A stretch of DNA of 64,000 bases from positions 496,001 to 560,000 of the forward strand of contig JAACJK010000116.1 in assembly GCA_013368325.1 (NCBI GenBank), given 5' to 3'. The notes beneath the pieces are model-generated. The model worked only from the letters and a program-made list of their open reading frames with translations, did no database searches and was not told where the DNA came from. This stretch comes from Ephemerocybe angulata (taxonomy: Eukaryota > Basidiomycota > Agaricomycetes > Agaricales > Psathyrellaceae). Positions 43,901 to 54,700 of this stretch are shown here, piece by piece; the stretch's first letter is position 1, and each line of letters opens with the position of its first letter. The position numbers and the translations under genes were made by a program.

Positions 43901-45249
43901 CCAAGATTCGGACCGGCTCTCCGTCCTGGGCTATGTGGATGTCTAGAGGTAGTCTGGTCGAACCTTTCTGTAGCCTCCTTTTCTTTCTGAGTCTATGTCG
44001 GTGTATTTCGTTACCGAGGGGAATTACGGTTGTCTTGTTTATATTGAACTTGGCGCCCGAGGCTTGGCACCACCTGTCTAGAATCTTGAGTAGGACCCCG
44101 AAGTCATCGTCTTCGCTCAGGAACACTGTGGTGTCATCGGCGAAGAGGTTGGAGAGGATCATCCTCTCCTCCACACCCTCGTATTGCAAGCCTTTTAGTT
44201 TTGACTGTCTTAGCTGCGATGCCAGGGACTCAATCGCTAGGTCGAACAAGAGGCACGATAATGGATCGCCCTGCCTCACGCCCCTCGTAATGCTGTACTT
44301 GCGTCCGATTACGCCGTTCATTATGATCGATGTTTCCGTATTTTCGTACAGGTGTTTTATCGTATTGATGAATGTGTCCGGGCACCCAAATTTCTTTAGA
44401 GTTGCCCATAGGAAGTCATGGTTTATTTTATCATATGCCTTCTCTTGATCTAGGCATACTATCGCCCCTTTTTTCTCGTTCCCTGGGGACATGACGAGCC
44501 GTATTAGTTCGGTTTGGTCGAATATCGACCTCCCTTTGATGAATCCCGCTTGGTCCGGGTGGATCAGTTTGGATGCCATGGTTGAGAGGCGGTCGGTGAG
44601 GATCTTTGTGAGTATTTTGTAGTCTGAATTCAGGACAGTGATGGGCCTGTAGTTGGCTATGTCTGCTCTATCGTTCTTCTTGTAGAGGGGGCATAGCCAT
44701 CCCTCTGCAAAGTCCGTACCATCCGACACTCCGTGTCGGACCACGTCATTCAGGACTGTGGTGATAATGGCCACCATGTTAGCGGTGGCTTTGCCAGGTT
44801 TCCCTTCTGCGTTCGCTCGTGTTGAGTCGCGGTGACTTTTTGTATACATTTTCCATACTTGTAACTTCGATAGGGATGCCGTCTAGGCCAGAGGCTTTTC
44901 CGTTCGCTATATTAGCTATCGCCTTTTCTACATCTCTGCCTCTGACGCGACAGCCCAGTCTTGTGCGGTCTCGTGCTCCGAGTCTCGGTTTCAGGCTGTT
45001 TAGGGCCCGTCGCCTCGCCGACGCTGTAACCTCGCTGTCGGGATCGTGTTCGTACTTGGATTGTAGATCCTCGTGATGTCTCGTGGCGATGTCTATCATC
45101 TCGTTGGTATGTGTAGCGTATTGGGCTGGTCCCTCCCCCGGCTTCCTTAATCTGGGTATTGTGTCGTGGGGTTTCTTCTCATTGTGTATGATGTAGTTCC
45201 GAGGCATTTTGGCTCGGGTACACTTGTACCCTTGCATTTTGCGCACCAA
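40937..45249 (-). pseudogene. LINE pol remains
   Basis: Pieces in transcript order: 45249 to about 44850 (NGKASGLDGIPIEV), frameshift near 44850; RT from there to 42789 with RPITVLNSDYKILTKILTDR, AIVCLDQEKAYDKINHDFLW, ITRGVRQGDPLSCLLFDLAI and the catalytic FADD; frameshift near 42785; RNase H (MPYTDGSSHGNGTAD, NTGELVAILETI, SDSQYAIEAL), nonsense TGA near 42503, then VKGHSRDVGNDGADALANMG. After the solo LTR (41417-41966) the frame resumes exactly: GQET then IWPLAKRMWEQTGIPWPEIS to 40937. Non-functional. Confidence 0.8.
41417..41966. repeat. Solo LTR inserted in the LINE
   Basis: The 550-bp segment is bounded by TGTGGCG and CACGACA and flanked by the 5-bp target duplication CATAT (41412-41416 and 41967-41971). 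Removing it restores the LINE frame (ACG ATA TGG CCC). It contains many GAACAATAG-like repeats, as does the LTR of the copia element at 51.3 kb, but it is not the same LTR. It is left over from recombination of a lost element. Confidence 0.88.
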
Positions 45250-45310
45250 CTCGAAAAGCGCTTGATTAGCTTTTCTGATCGCATCACACGCACGTGAATT
45301 TATTTCTGTC

Positions 45311-45896
45311 TATGTCGGATTTTCTAAGAGGCCCTGAGTTCGAATCCCGTTCTAAATCTTCATTTCTTTAGCTGCGGGATCACTGCATGATGAGCCAACC
45401 GCATGCTGCGATGGTCGCTACGTGCTCCTTTCCTCTTGCCATCTCAGTGAGGCTTCCCGCTCGTGGAAAATTGCATTCACAGCAAATACAGTGCGCCATC
45501 ATGAATACTCTTTGGTATTAACACCCGTTTCCGTTTCTACTGCGTCCCCCATCCAAGTTCTTACTTTCACATCCTCTAGTCCCCTACCCCTATCCAGTTT
45601 CGGTACCACTGGCGCCCTCCCTTCTCTACCAGACGTGATCTGTCGCCAGCGCACGCTTGTACGTGTCCTATTCCCTCTGCACGCTGTCCTCATTCTAATT
45701 CTTTGCGCAGGCTTTCAAACCCGAAACCTTAAAACGCGGATCGCTGCACCTTCACTCCCCGCTGTTTCTCGGGTTGAACACTCCAGTGCCAACCACTCGC
45801 TGTCGTTCCTAATTTGTGTCTAGCTTACGTTGCACTTCCGTCCAAAACATAACTTCATTTACTATTCATACCAAACACTCTGTCTACCGGTAGCCC
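45311..45896. other. Intergenic stretch, nothing recognised
   Basis: A plus-strand open frame of 133 codons (45422-45823) has no family look. A GAGTTCGAATCCCG string near 45342 resembles a tRNA T-arm but no tRNA folds around it. Confidence 0.5.
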
Positions 45897-47220
45897 TCAG
45901 CCAATCATCATGCGACCCATGTCTGCCTCCGCTTCGTCCACGCCATTCTCGAAATCCCCGTTCGTGGCAATGTCCTTTATCTCCCCCTCTTCGCGATCCA
46001 CTTTTACGCTGACCTCCTTCGCCTCCCCACCGTCTTCTGTCGCGCCACGGCTCCTCTTGTAGGAAGCGGGCGGCATCGCGACTCCCTTCGACACGGGCGA
46101 GCTCACCTGCAAGTGCTTGCGTTTGGGGGTCGTGGATGGGTTGGCAAAGTTTGGAGACGCCTTGGCAGGTGGCTTCATCTCTGATTCCTGTTGTTCGTGG
46201 TCAGTAGTTGCTTGTTTATGCGGTCCAAACTCATACCTTTCGGAAGCGGAACATTATCAAGGTCAATGACCGAAGGTTCAGGAAGGACCTGAAACCTCCC
46301 TCTTTCGTCGGTACTGCGACGCACAAGAAGGAGATCTCGACGACGTCCCCAACCTTGAAGACTCCAGGGTCTACTTGCTCTAGCCTGTGCTCTCCTTGAG
46401 TTGTAGTTCGTCTGTTAGGGGTGCGGATGTACTCGCCTTAACTCTCCTTCTTCGGTTTCAACCTCTTCGCAGTATTGGACGACGTTGTCGGATCCGTGGA
46501 TGAAATCCTCGCCCTTGAGGTGTTCTAGTATACCATTTGGGTCGACGCCTTCCTCGAAGTTCTGGGGCTTGTCGTAGGGAACGAGATTGCGATCGGTGAA
46601 GTAACGCGCGTGGGCTTCGATGGCTGGCGAACCCTCGTATGGAAGGCAGGTGGGGGTTGGGACCGTGAAGTTGCCCGTCGCGGCTTGAAACATGGCATGC
46701 ACCTTCTCCAGCTGCCCAGTCGCTTCCACAAGCTCTGGCGCTGCGAAAGCTGTCACTTTAACATGCTGGCGCAGGCTTCGGATTCGGTGGGGCGAGTTCA
46801 TCGCGCTGCGAAAGGCGTGCGTGTAAACCACGGTCCACTCTACAAGAGGCGATGTGAACACTTACATGCAGTTGAGAACTGGGGGGAGAAGCTTTCCGCA
46901 CAGGATACCTTGCGTCTTTACGACTAGTTCGCTCTCCTCTCCGTCTTCATTTGTCATGAGCCGATGGGAAGGGGGGTAGTCCAGACTCTTCGTCCATACG
47001 TCGGCGAACTGTGTATTTTGTTATATGACAGTGTTGACCCGCAGAAAAGCTGCACTTACGCTAATGTTCCGAATGTCAGCGATGACTGGGTTCGTTTCGA
47101 TGCGTCTATCATGGTAAACTGCCTGAAGGTAGTCCCCTGTGGACAATTAGCGCCCGAGAGTGATGTGTGATTCCTTCATGGGTACTTACTTGCTTTCTCG
47201 GTGTCGTAGGAGCTGTTCAT
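45897..47220 (-). CDS. Hypothetical protein, six exons, unknown family
   Basis: This is a predicted 350-residue protein. Exons in transcript order are 47220-47190, 47136-47060, 47008-46866, 46805-46443, 46384-46237 and 46187-45897; every junction keeps phase, which is good support. It starts MNSSYDTEKARDYLQAVYHD. The core reads FADVWTKSLDYPPSH, GILCGKLLPPVLNCMIAMNS, HLKGEDFIHGSDNVVQYCEE and VGDVVEISFLCVAVPTKEGG. The last exon is a disordered Lys/Glu/Asp/Pro-rich tail (TPKRKHLQVSSPVSKGVA). Proteins of this look recur in mushroom genomes without known function. I cannot name a domain. A GGGCGCTAATTG string sits in intron 1. It is divergent from the gene at 47857. Confidence 0.65.
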
Positions 47221-47856
47221 TATAATGCAGCAATGATTTTCGATTGCGCTTGAAAGAGCTGGGGCCCTTGGTTGTGCGTCGCCTCTTAGACTGCCTGGTT
47301 ATGTCGGTACTTTGACATCTCTCCATGTTTCCAAGATCTGAGCCTATCTCTGGCGTTAACCGAACGTGCGATCTAATCTCTCCCCTGTCCTCTTGCGCGC
47401 TTGTTCAGGTCTGGGTCCACATGCTTGCCCTTGATGAATCTGGCTGTAGTGAGGGGGAAGGTGGGAGAAGGCGATGTTCAACTCTCTACCTGATGGATTG
47501 CCTGACGATCAGGGTCGGTCCAGATCCGGCCGTTATCCGGCCGCGACGGCCATCAATGACATGATCAGTTCGTTGATAGGAGTCCCTCTTTCATCGTCCT
47601 ACCTTGTCTGATAATGGCTTTTACCGTTTCTTTTCGACTGCAGGCGTGCTCTGATTCCTTCGTGGAGTCGGACTTGTGGACGCTCGGCTGGGATATTTCT
47701 TTGGCTATATGTTCTTCCTGGTGCCAAGTTACAGCCCCTGTGTGGTAGGAGAGTTGTGGGGATGTCGTTGGAGCGGGCGTCTGGATTATCGAAATATAAA
47801 GCTGACCCTTCGCGGTGAGCGTCGATTTTCATCCAACTTTCATCCTATTTTGAAGC
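47221..47856. promoter_or_regulatory. Shared upstream region of two divergent genes
   Basis: 636 bp lie between start codons 47220 (minus) and 47857 (plus). Open frames here are short shadows. A TATA-like AATATAAA near 47793 is about 60 bp before the plus-strand ATG. Confidence 0.4.
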
Positions 47857-50800
47857 ATGTCCCCCAAACTTACCTATGCCGAAGCGGCTTCTGGTCGCAG
47901 GTCTCCTTCTCCATCCCCTCCTTCGCCTGTTGTGTCGGTCGCAGAAGTGCCTTCCCCTCAAGGTACTGAAGATGTTGATGTTCCCCCTCCTCCCACTCCC
48001 AGCGTTAAGAAGCCCAAGACGTGAGTTTGTTCTGGTTTTCTGGCCTGTTCCCAGTCTGAATTTCCTTCAGTGTCAAAAAGTTCAAGGCTGGTGGGGTGAC
48101 GGTCGAAGTGCCGGTTCCCGACGACGACTCAAGGCAAGTGGGCTTTGAGCTGGGGTGTTTTCTGTTTTGTTGACTAGTGCGGTATCTTAGGGATGCGGAG
48201 TCGGAAGAGGACGATCAGTCCCCTCCATCTTCCCCTGACGCTGGAGCGTATGTCCTTCGGCGTTGACTCACCTTTTCCTGGTCTGATATTCTTATAGGTG
48301 CCCCGTCTTGGAGCATGGAGACTCTCTTTACCATGGCAGGTCCACCAAGAACAGAGTGCAAACCGCCTCTGCCACTCCCGTTTCGACTCGTGCATCGAAC
48401 CAGGGTAGACGTTCCGCGGATGGTCGTGGAATGCCCGACAACGACGGAGCAGATGCCAACGCTCCTTCGGAATCGCGCGGGTCGTCGAATGATAAACCCA
48501 AATCCTCTCCGTCGTCTGTCCTCTTCATTCTCGGTGCGATGCAGCCTCTAACTTTTTATTATGGTTTCTAGTCCAACCAAGAGGGCGGGGGGATCCTCGT
48601 CCAGAAATCGCCCACGGTCGACCGGTAATTCAAGATCAAGTGTTTCGTCGCCGCTGTACGTCCGTCTCCTCGTGGTATGGCAGCACGTCTGACTTCCCGT
48701 ATTGCTACAGCAAACGTGGTAATCGTGATACGAGTCCTATCAATGTAGACGATGAAGATGAAGGTGACAATAATCGTCCGTCCAAGTCCACAAGAGTCAA
48801 GTCTTCCGGTAGTCCCAAGTACGTTGAATTCTTGTCATTGCATGTGTCCTGATGCTGACAAGTGTTATAGGAAACGGGCCCGCATCGCATCTCCTGTCGA
48901 CGATGACTTTGAGGACGATGGCGGCCACAGTGTCCCCCCTACACCCGAAACTCCTGCTTCAGAGCAGCGCCGGTACGCCTTCTACCTCCTCTTGTCACAC
49001 AACTTGTCCCGACCCACGTTTTAGTGATTGTCGCTCTAAAGGAGACGGGAACCCGCAGGCCGCAGATGAGCTTCCCCGAGCGAAGGGTCGTCATGGTAGA
49101 CCCAAGGTTGGTGCTCGTATGACCACTGGACCTCGTCCTTCAAGAATTGGCCGTGCTGGAGCCCAATGGGGCGCAGGCGATGAGGTGGAAGAAGCGGACG
49201 AGTCAGAAGACGATGTTGATATGGACTCCTACGACGTTAACGACGGCTTCATGTGCGTAGTCGTCCTTTCTTTCTTCTGTATATGGTGTTGAATATCTCG
49301 TGTACTCAGCGACGACTCTGCTGTCCATTCCGCTGACGGGTCGGAGGGAGATGAGGTCCAAGAGGAGGGCGAGAGCGATGAAGAGAGCGATGGGCAGCCC
49401 CTTCAGGAGACACCGACTCGCATGAAGTACGGTCCTCCACGGTGAGTCTGACTCTCCTTTCGTGCATTTTCCGGCTTTTGACGACTCAATCCTAGTGGAG
49501 CCAAGCGTACCGACGCTGCTCAAACCGGTGTGCCTAGGGTGAAGGAGGGTGCAGGAAAGAAAGCTTCGAAGCCTGGCAATGAACGTCAACTTTCGGAGGT
49601 TGCAGGTATGTGCCCTTGATGCGATGGTTCTATCGTCGGCGATCTGATAGGTTTATTAGCTGGTAAACAGAGGATGGTCGCCCCTCGTGACGAGACGTTC
49701 ACCACTCCTCCTTCTACTCCGAAACGGAAGCGACGTACATTTGCTGAGGCAGCGCCGGATGTCGCCGCATCTGCAGACCCGACGGATCTCAAGTCTCCGA
49801 ACACGGTTTACCTTGCAGACTATGAGTTCTCTAAGCCAACTCCTTTTACTGGGAAGTGTGAGGTGACCTTGAAGCAGTTGTGGGATAAGATTCTAGCGGG
49901 AGACTACGAGTCCTTGAGTCCTCTCAGGTAAGTCGTTGTCGCTCGTCGTACTGCACCCATCCTGATGAGATATGGTATAGGCTAGGTGTTGTGAATGCAT
50001 GGAACAACTTTGGAGGACCCGGCATGTGGTGCTTCTCTAATTGGGCGAAGGTTATTCCCGATATTGACTTCGAGTGCGTTTGTTTCGTTACTCTGACACG
50101 TGCTTCCTCTTATATTTCCTCTCGTTTGATTAGTCTTTGCATTGCGGCGGTTCGGTTCGTGTCCCATCGCCAATACATCAACATATCGCGCGTTGATCCT
50201 GCCGCCATCCTCATTCGCAACGTCCCCGGCGGAGGGGCAACCAAGAAACACTTGCACCTTGCGAACCGTGCCCCTGCCATCTGCATCTCCTCCGTGTTCT
50301 GCACGGAGTCGTACGTTTTGCAGCCTCCGGAAAGGGGCATTCAACACAAGTTCTTGAACGGTATCTTTCATTCGCAGGAGTGGGAGAGGTTCGCTGGTTT
50401 TCTGGCGACTGTGTCTGGCATTACGCCGCTCGAGGCTCAGTTGTCGCGAGACTCTATTCAGTTTTCGACTCGTGCTCCCTTTGAGAAACCGAGTACGTGT
50501 GTGTTGATGTTCACAAATCGTGTTCAGCTATCTGACCCCTCTTTAGATGGCTTTGGACAGTCCTCTACCCCAAGGAGCATGAAAGTCGACAAATCTTTGT
50601 TCACAAACATCAAGAGTCCGGCTATTCGTACGGGGTCGTCTTCGGTTAAGGCTGCCATCCATGGTAAGTACATATTAGACGCCGATGATACGAGTAAGTC
50701 GATCATTTCTTTCTTATTCCTGCTGCTTAACTAATGTGCATTCAGTTCCAGTCTACGATATGCGTGATTACGATGGAGAGTTCGTGTCGGCCCTTGATCA

Positions 50801-50954
50801 TCTTGACGCCCTTCCCCTTTGGACCGACGAGATTCCGTATTCCTCCTTTGTCACTGTAGCGTATACCGTGACCATCTTCACGGGCAAGAAGGGGTGGTCT
50901 CTTGCATTGAACATCCACTGGGCCATGTTGATTGGTGCTCCCCATATTGAGTAG
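47857..50954 (+). CDS. Large multi-exon protein: disordered acidic N-part, globular C-part
   Basis: The predicted start is MSPKLTYAEAASGRRSPSPS. At least a dozen short exons encode a low-complexity region of about 400 residues rich in Ser, Pro, Asp and Arg, with basic patches such as RAGGSSSRNRPRSTGNSRSS and acidic ones such as EEADESEDDVDMDSYDV. The C-terminal part, from TPFTGKCEVTLKQLWDKILA, looks folded: LGVVNAWNNFGGPGMWCFSN, VRFVSHRQYINISRVDPAAI, NGIFHSQEWERFAGFLATV, YDMRDYDGEFVSALDHLDAL and KKGWSLALNIHWAMLIGAPH before the stop at 50954. One intron (48134-48190) needs a GC donor (GCAAGT) to keep phase. The first intron is GTGAGT at about 48020. I do not recognise the family; nuclear localisation is plausible from the basic clusters. 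Exon ends in the middle are approximate. Confidence 0.55.
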
Positions 50955-51113
50955 AATGTTGTGTGTCTAGTTTCTATGTAGTGAATTCTTATGCTCTGGT
51001 TCCGTTGTTACAACTACGTCGACTCTCATATATCAGGATTGAGACCTCTCGATGCCAACCATCTCGTGTGGCCCCGAGAAGGGGGAATATGAGTTAGCGG
51101 GGTTTCAATATGC

Positions 51114-51315
51114 ATGTGTCAGCATGTGAAGGCATTGCCGTCGCAGGATCGTCCTCTTACATGTTCACTACCCCTCCAAGTGCTTAACGCTGCAATGTCT
51201 TCGCTCTGCTTTCCTCCTACTGCTCTAAATAATACTCTTCCTATGCTTTGCGTAGCTGATACCGATCCTGATACCGATAGTGACCGCGACACCGGTGCTG
51301 ATCGAATGCCTACTG
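51114..51315 (+). pseudogene. DUF6570 gene, 5' part (split by a copia element)
   Basis: The open frame contains LQVLNAAMSSLCFPPTALNN and DTDPDTDSDRDTGADRMPT, then the copia element interrupts. Removing it with one copy of the TACTG duplication gives RMPTVGALYGGGPGVPKTFE in frame with 57231 onward. The true start could be the ATG at 51114 or the one at about 51195. Confidence 0.6.
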
Positions 51316-51718
51316 TGATAAACTGCTAAGTTTATAAGTCGTTGAAGCCACTGCAAGTGGGAGATAGTTCGATATATTAGTTAAGTTAGATAAAGAGAAA
51401 TACAGCATGACGCACCTGCAAGTGGGAGATAGTTCGATAAGGGAACTACCCACTTGCAGTGTAGACTATATACTGTGTGGAACAATAGACGATCCATATC
51501 GGGAGAACAATAAAGTACGTACGAATATGGAACAATAGAAGTGAGAACAATGCTGTGTGATATATGTGAAACGATGGAATGAATGAACAATGTGATCGTG
51601 GATATATATAGAACAAAGAAGCATTAGAACAATAGAAAAGTTTGAAAGAGGCAGCGCCTATGTGAAGGTGAAGAGAACAATGGGCGAGCCATGGAGACAT
51701 GTGCATTGTACTTCAACA
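51316..51718 (-). repeat. 3' LTR of the copia element
   Basis: 403 bp. It contains a repeated GCAAGTGGGAGATAGTTCGA unit and many GAACAATAG strings. Confidence 0.93.
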
Positions 51719-51746
51719 CACCCCCTCAATGCAATGTCACAGAAGA

Positions 51747-54700
51747 TTACTCAAGACCAAGAGCGAGACGGTGACGCTGTACAGCGGGTTTGGGGAGTGG
51801 TTTGGTGAAGATGTCGGCGATCATGTCGTTGGTAGGAAGGAAGTGAACCTCAATTTCGCCGCGCTTAATAACCTCTCGTATCCAATGCATCTTGATGTCG
51901 ATGTGCTTCATTCTGCTGTGGTGTTCGGGGTTTCGAAGCACCTTGAGAGCAGATTGGTTATCGACCATCAGTCGTGAAGGACCTGTGACTGTAGTCCCAA
52001 GTTCCCGAAGGAATGACCGCATCCAAATGACTTCACGTCCTGCCGAGGAGGCAGCAACGTATTCGGCCTCTGTCGAAGAGTCCGCGACGGTTGCCTGCTT
52101 CTTGGCAGACCAGCTAACAGCGCCTGTGCCCATCTTGATAAGGAATCCAGAGGTGGATCGACGAGTGTCAAGGCATCCAGCATGATCCGCATCGGTATAT
52201 GCCTGGAAGAGTTCTGAGGACAGAGACTCGCCTTCATTGCGATAAGTGAGTCGTAAGTCCATCGTTCCCTTCAGATAGCGGAACAGATGCTTGACGGCCT
52301 TCCAATGGATTGGACCAGGGTTCGAGTTGAACTGGGCGAGCTTGGCGACGGAGTAGGCGATGTCTGGGCGAGTTCCGATGGCAAGGTACATGAGAGCTCC
52401 GACTGCGTTTATGTATGGGACAGTCTTCATCTCACGTTGCTCCTGCTTGGAGAGATCGTACTTGGCAAGACTAGTGCCGCTGCCTGGATCCATAGGAGTT
52501 GCGACTGGTGTGCAGTTTTCCATGCGGAATCGTTTAAGGATATCGAGGATGTACTGGCGTTGGGAGAGGTGGAGCGTGCGGTTTTCGCGATCATAATCGA
52601 CCTTGATACCGAGGAGGTAGGTGGTTGGGCCAAGGTCCTTGAGAGTGAAGACCTTGGCGAGTGATTCCTTGAGCCATTTGACCTTGTCCTGACTCTTGGA
52701 GATGATGGTGATATCATCGACGAATACTGGTAGAGTGATTCGGATACCATCGGCTTCCCATACGTAGAAGCTGGGATCTGTTTTGATCTGGGTGAATCCC
52801 AATCGTTCGAGTTCCGCTGCTAGCTTCTGATACCACAGTCGTCCGCTCTGTTTCAGGCCATAGATACCCTTCTTGAGGCGGCAGACCCATTTCGCTCCGT
52901 TGGGGCCTCTGATTTCAAAACCCTCAGGTTGAGTCATGTAGACCTCGTACTTGTCTTCGATCTCGCCGTTGAGGTATGCGTTGGAGACATCGATGGACTC
53001 GATGTATTCCCCGTTCATGGCTGCTTTAGCAAGAGCGGTACGAAGGGCAGTGAGACGAGCAGTAGGAGAGAAGATTTGGTCGTAGTCGACACCAGGTTGT
53101 TGGGAGTAGCCTTTAGCGACGAGGCGTGCCTTGTAGCGGTCGATGGTGCCATCGGACTTGCGCTTGATAAGGAATACCCATCGAGAGCCAATTGCCTTCC
53201 TATCGTCTGGTAGCTTGACGATTTCCCAAGTGCCGTTGGCGATGAGTGCGTCCATCTCCGTTTGACATGCAGCAGCCCAGAACTCATGGTCTGGTCGAGA
53301 CATGGCTTCTTTCCAGCTGCGTGGGGAATCTTCTGGCCGTGTAGCAGCTCCGAAAGCATGTTCCATCTTGTCAGTGGCCATCATGAGAACCATTTCCACA
53401 GCTTCATCAGCGGGGATGTATTCTCCTATGTCATAGACGTCCATGAGGGCTTGCATGATAGGAGTGGCGAATAGAGCTCTTTCGAGGTCGACATTGTCGT
53501 TGTCCCCGTTGTCTTCGTCTTCGAAGTCCTGCGCTGTGAGAGGTGGCGGATTAAACGGATTTTCATCATCCTTGTCACCCCCTTGATCCGCTGGCGGTTC
53601 ACCCCCTTGACGTCGTGCAACTGGTTTGGTCGTTCGCCTCGTACCCCCAGTTAGTTTGAAGTAATCAGGGACTGCTTTCTGGCGGACAGGGCGCGAGCCT
53701 TGTGCCACCATTGGCTGGGTAATGGGTTTCCGAGGGACAGGAGCAGGTGCAGGAGGAGGAGGAGCAGGAAACGTGGGAGCAGGGATAGGACGTTCAGGCG
53801 ATGTAGGAGGAGTAGACTTTTGTGGCTCAGCTTTAGGTGTAGGCGAGGTAGGTGAAGTCGGGTGGAACTGTGGTCGAGACGCTGTTTGCTTGCCGAGAGC
53901 TTTCAGGTCCATGGTTTGGGAAGGTGTATGTGGTGGTGCCTGTTGGGCACCGCTGTTGTCCTCGTCATCATCTTCCTCATCATCCTCGTCATCCGCATCA
54001 TCCTCATCATCCTCGTCGTCCTCGTCGTCCTCGTCAGATGAGTCCTCGTCTGATGGAGGTGCTCGTGGAGGTGCAGGAGGTGCAGGAGGTGCAGGAGGTA
54101 CAGGAGGTGCGAGAGGTGCGAGAGGTGCAGGAGGTGCAGGAGGCGGTGCATCGTCGTCCTCATCCTCGAGGTCAGGCCAGATATCCCCAAGGCCAATGGG
54201 TGTGTGTGCCGGTGCCGGCGTAGTGGTCGAGAGACCAGGGAATGTGTTCTCATCGAAGATGATGTCGCGTGAGATGTGTGCCTTCTTCGTGATAGGATTG
54301 TAGCACCTCCATCCTTTGTAGCCTGTTTCAAAGCCAATGAAGATGCAAGGCTCCGTGTGAGATTGGAGGTTCTTGCGATCCTTCCGAGCGATGTTAACGA
54401 AAGCTCGGCAGCCGAAGACTCGATAGATGGACAAGTCAGGTTTCTGCTTGTGCCAGACCTCGTAGGATGTGGTTTTGGAGAGTGCTGATGAGGGTGTGGC
54501 ATTCAAAACGTCGGTGAGATACAACACAGCCTGTGCCCAGAAGGATGCAGGGAGCTTTGCTTGGTTAAGCATGGCAATGACACCTTCAGCGAGAGTGCGG
54601 TTGAGGCGTTCAGCCACACCATTCTGCTGGGGTGTCGCCTTGACTGTGTGTTGGCGTGTGATGCCGCGATCTGTGCACCATTTTGCGAAGTCGTTCCCAA

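Larger units (their letters stand above)
40712..45310 (-). mobile_element. Degraded LINE (non-LTR retrotransposon) with RT and RNase H
   Basis: The minus-strand element ends in a poly(A) tail (T19 at 40712-40730). It encodes the RT part of pol, an RNase H domain and a C-terminal region with a zinc-like site, LICQPCNAPVEDLAHILTEC. No endonuclease or ORF1 is seen, so it is 5'-truncated near 45.3 kb. Frameshifts and a nonsense codon break it, and a solo LTR sits in it. The layout (RT then RNase H) is known from fungal Tad1-like LINEs; assignment to that clade is tentative. Confidence 0.85.

Noticed and set aside
42859..44448. Several long plus-strand open frames over the LINE
   Set aside because: They mirror the well-supported minus-strand RT frame and have no recognisable domains.
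45300..45360. tRNA-like GAGTTCGAATCCCG string
   Set aside because: It resembles a T-arm, but the stem pairs poorly and no anticodon arm, D-arm or acceptor stem can be built around it.
45422..45823. 133-codon plus-strand open frame
   Set aside because: It lacks introns, domains and family resemblance, and contains no convincing promoter; chance open frame in intergenic DNA.
53722..54303. Plus-strand 193-codon Gly/Ser-rich open frame
   Set aside because: It is the complement of the Pro/Ala and Asp/Glu repeat linker of the copia polyprotein; the composition follows from that repeat.
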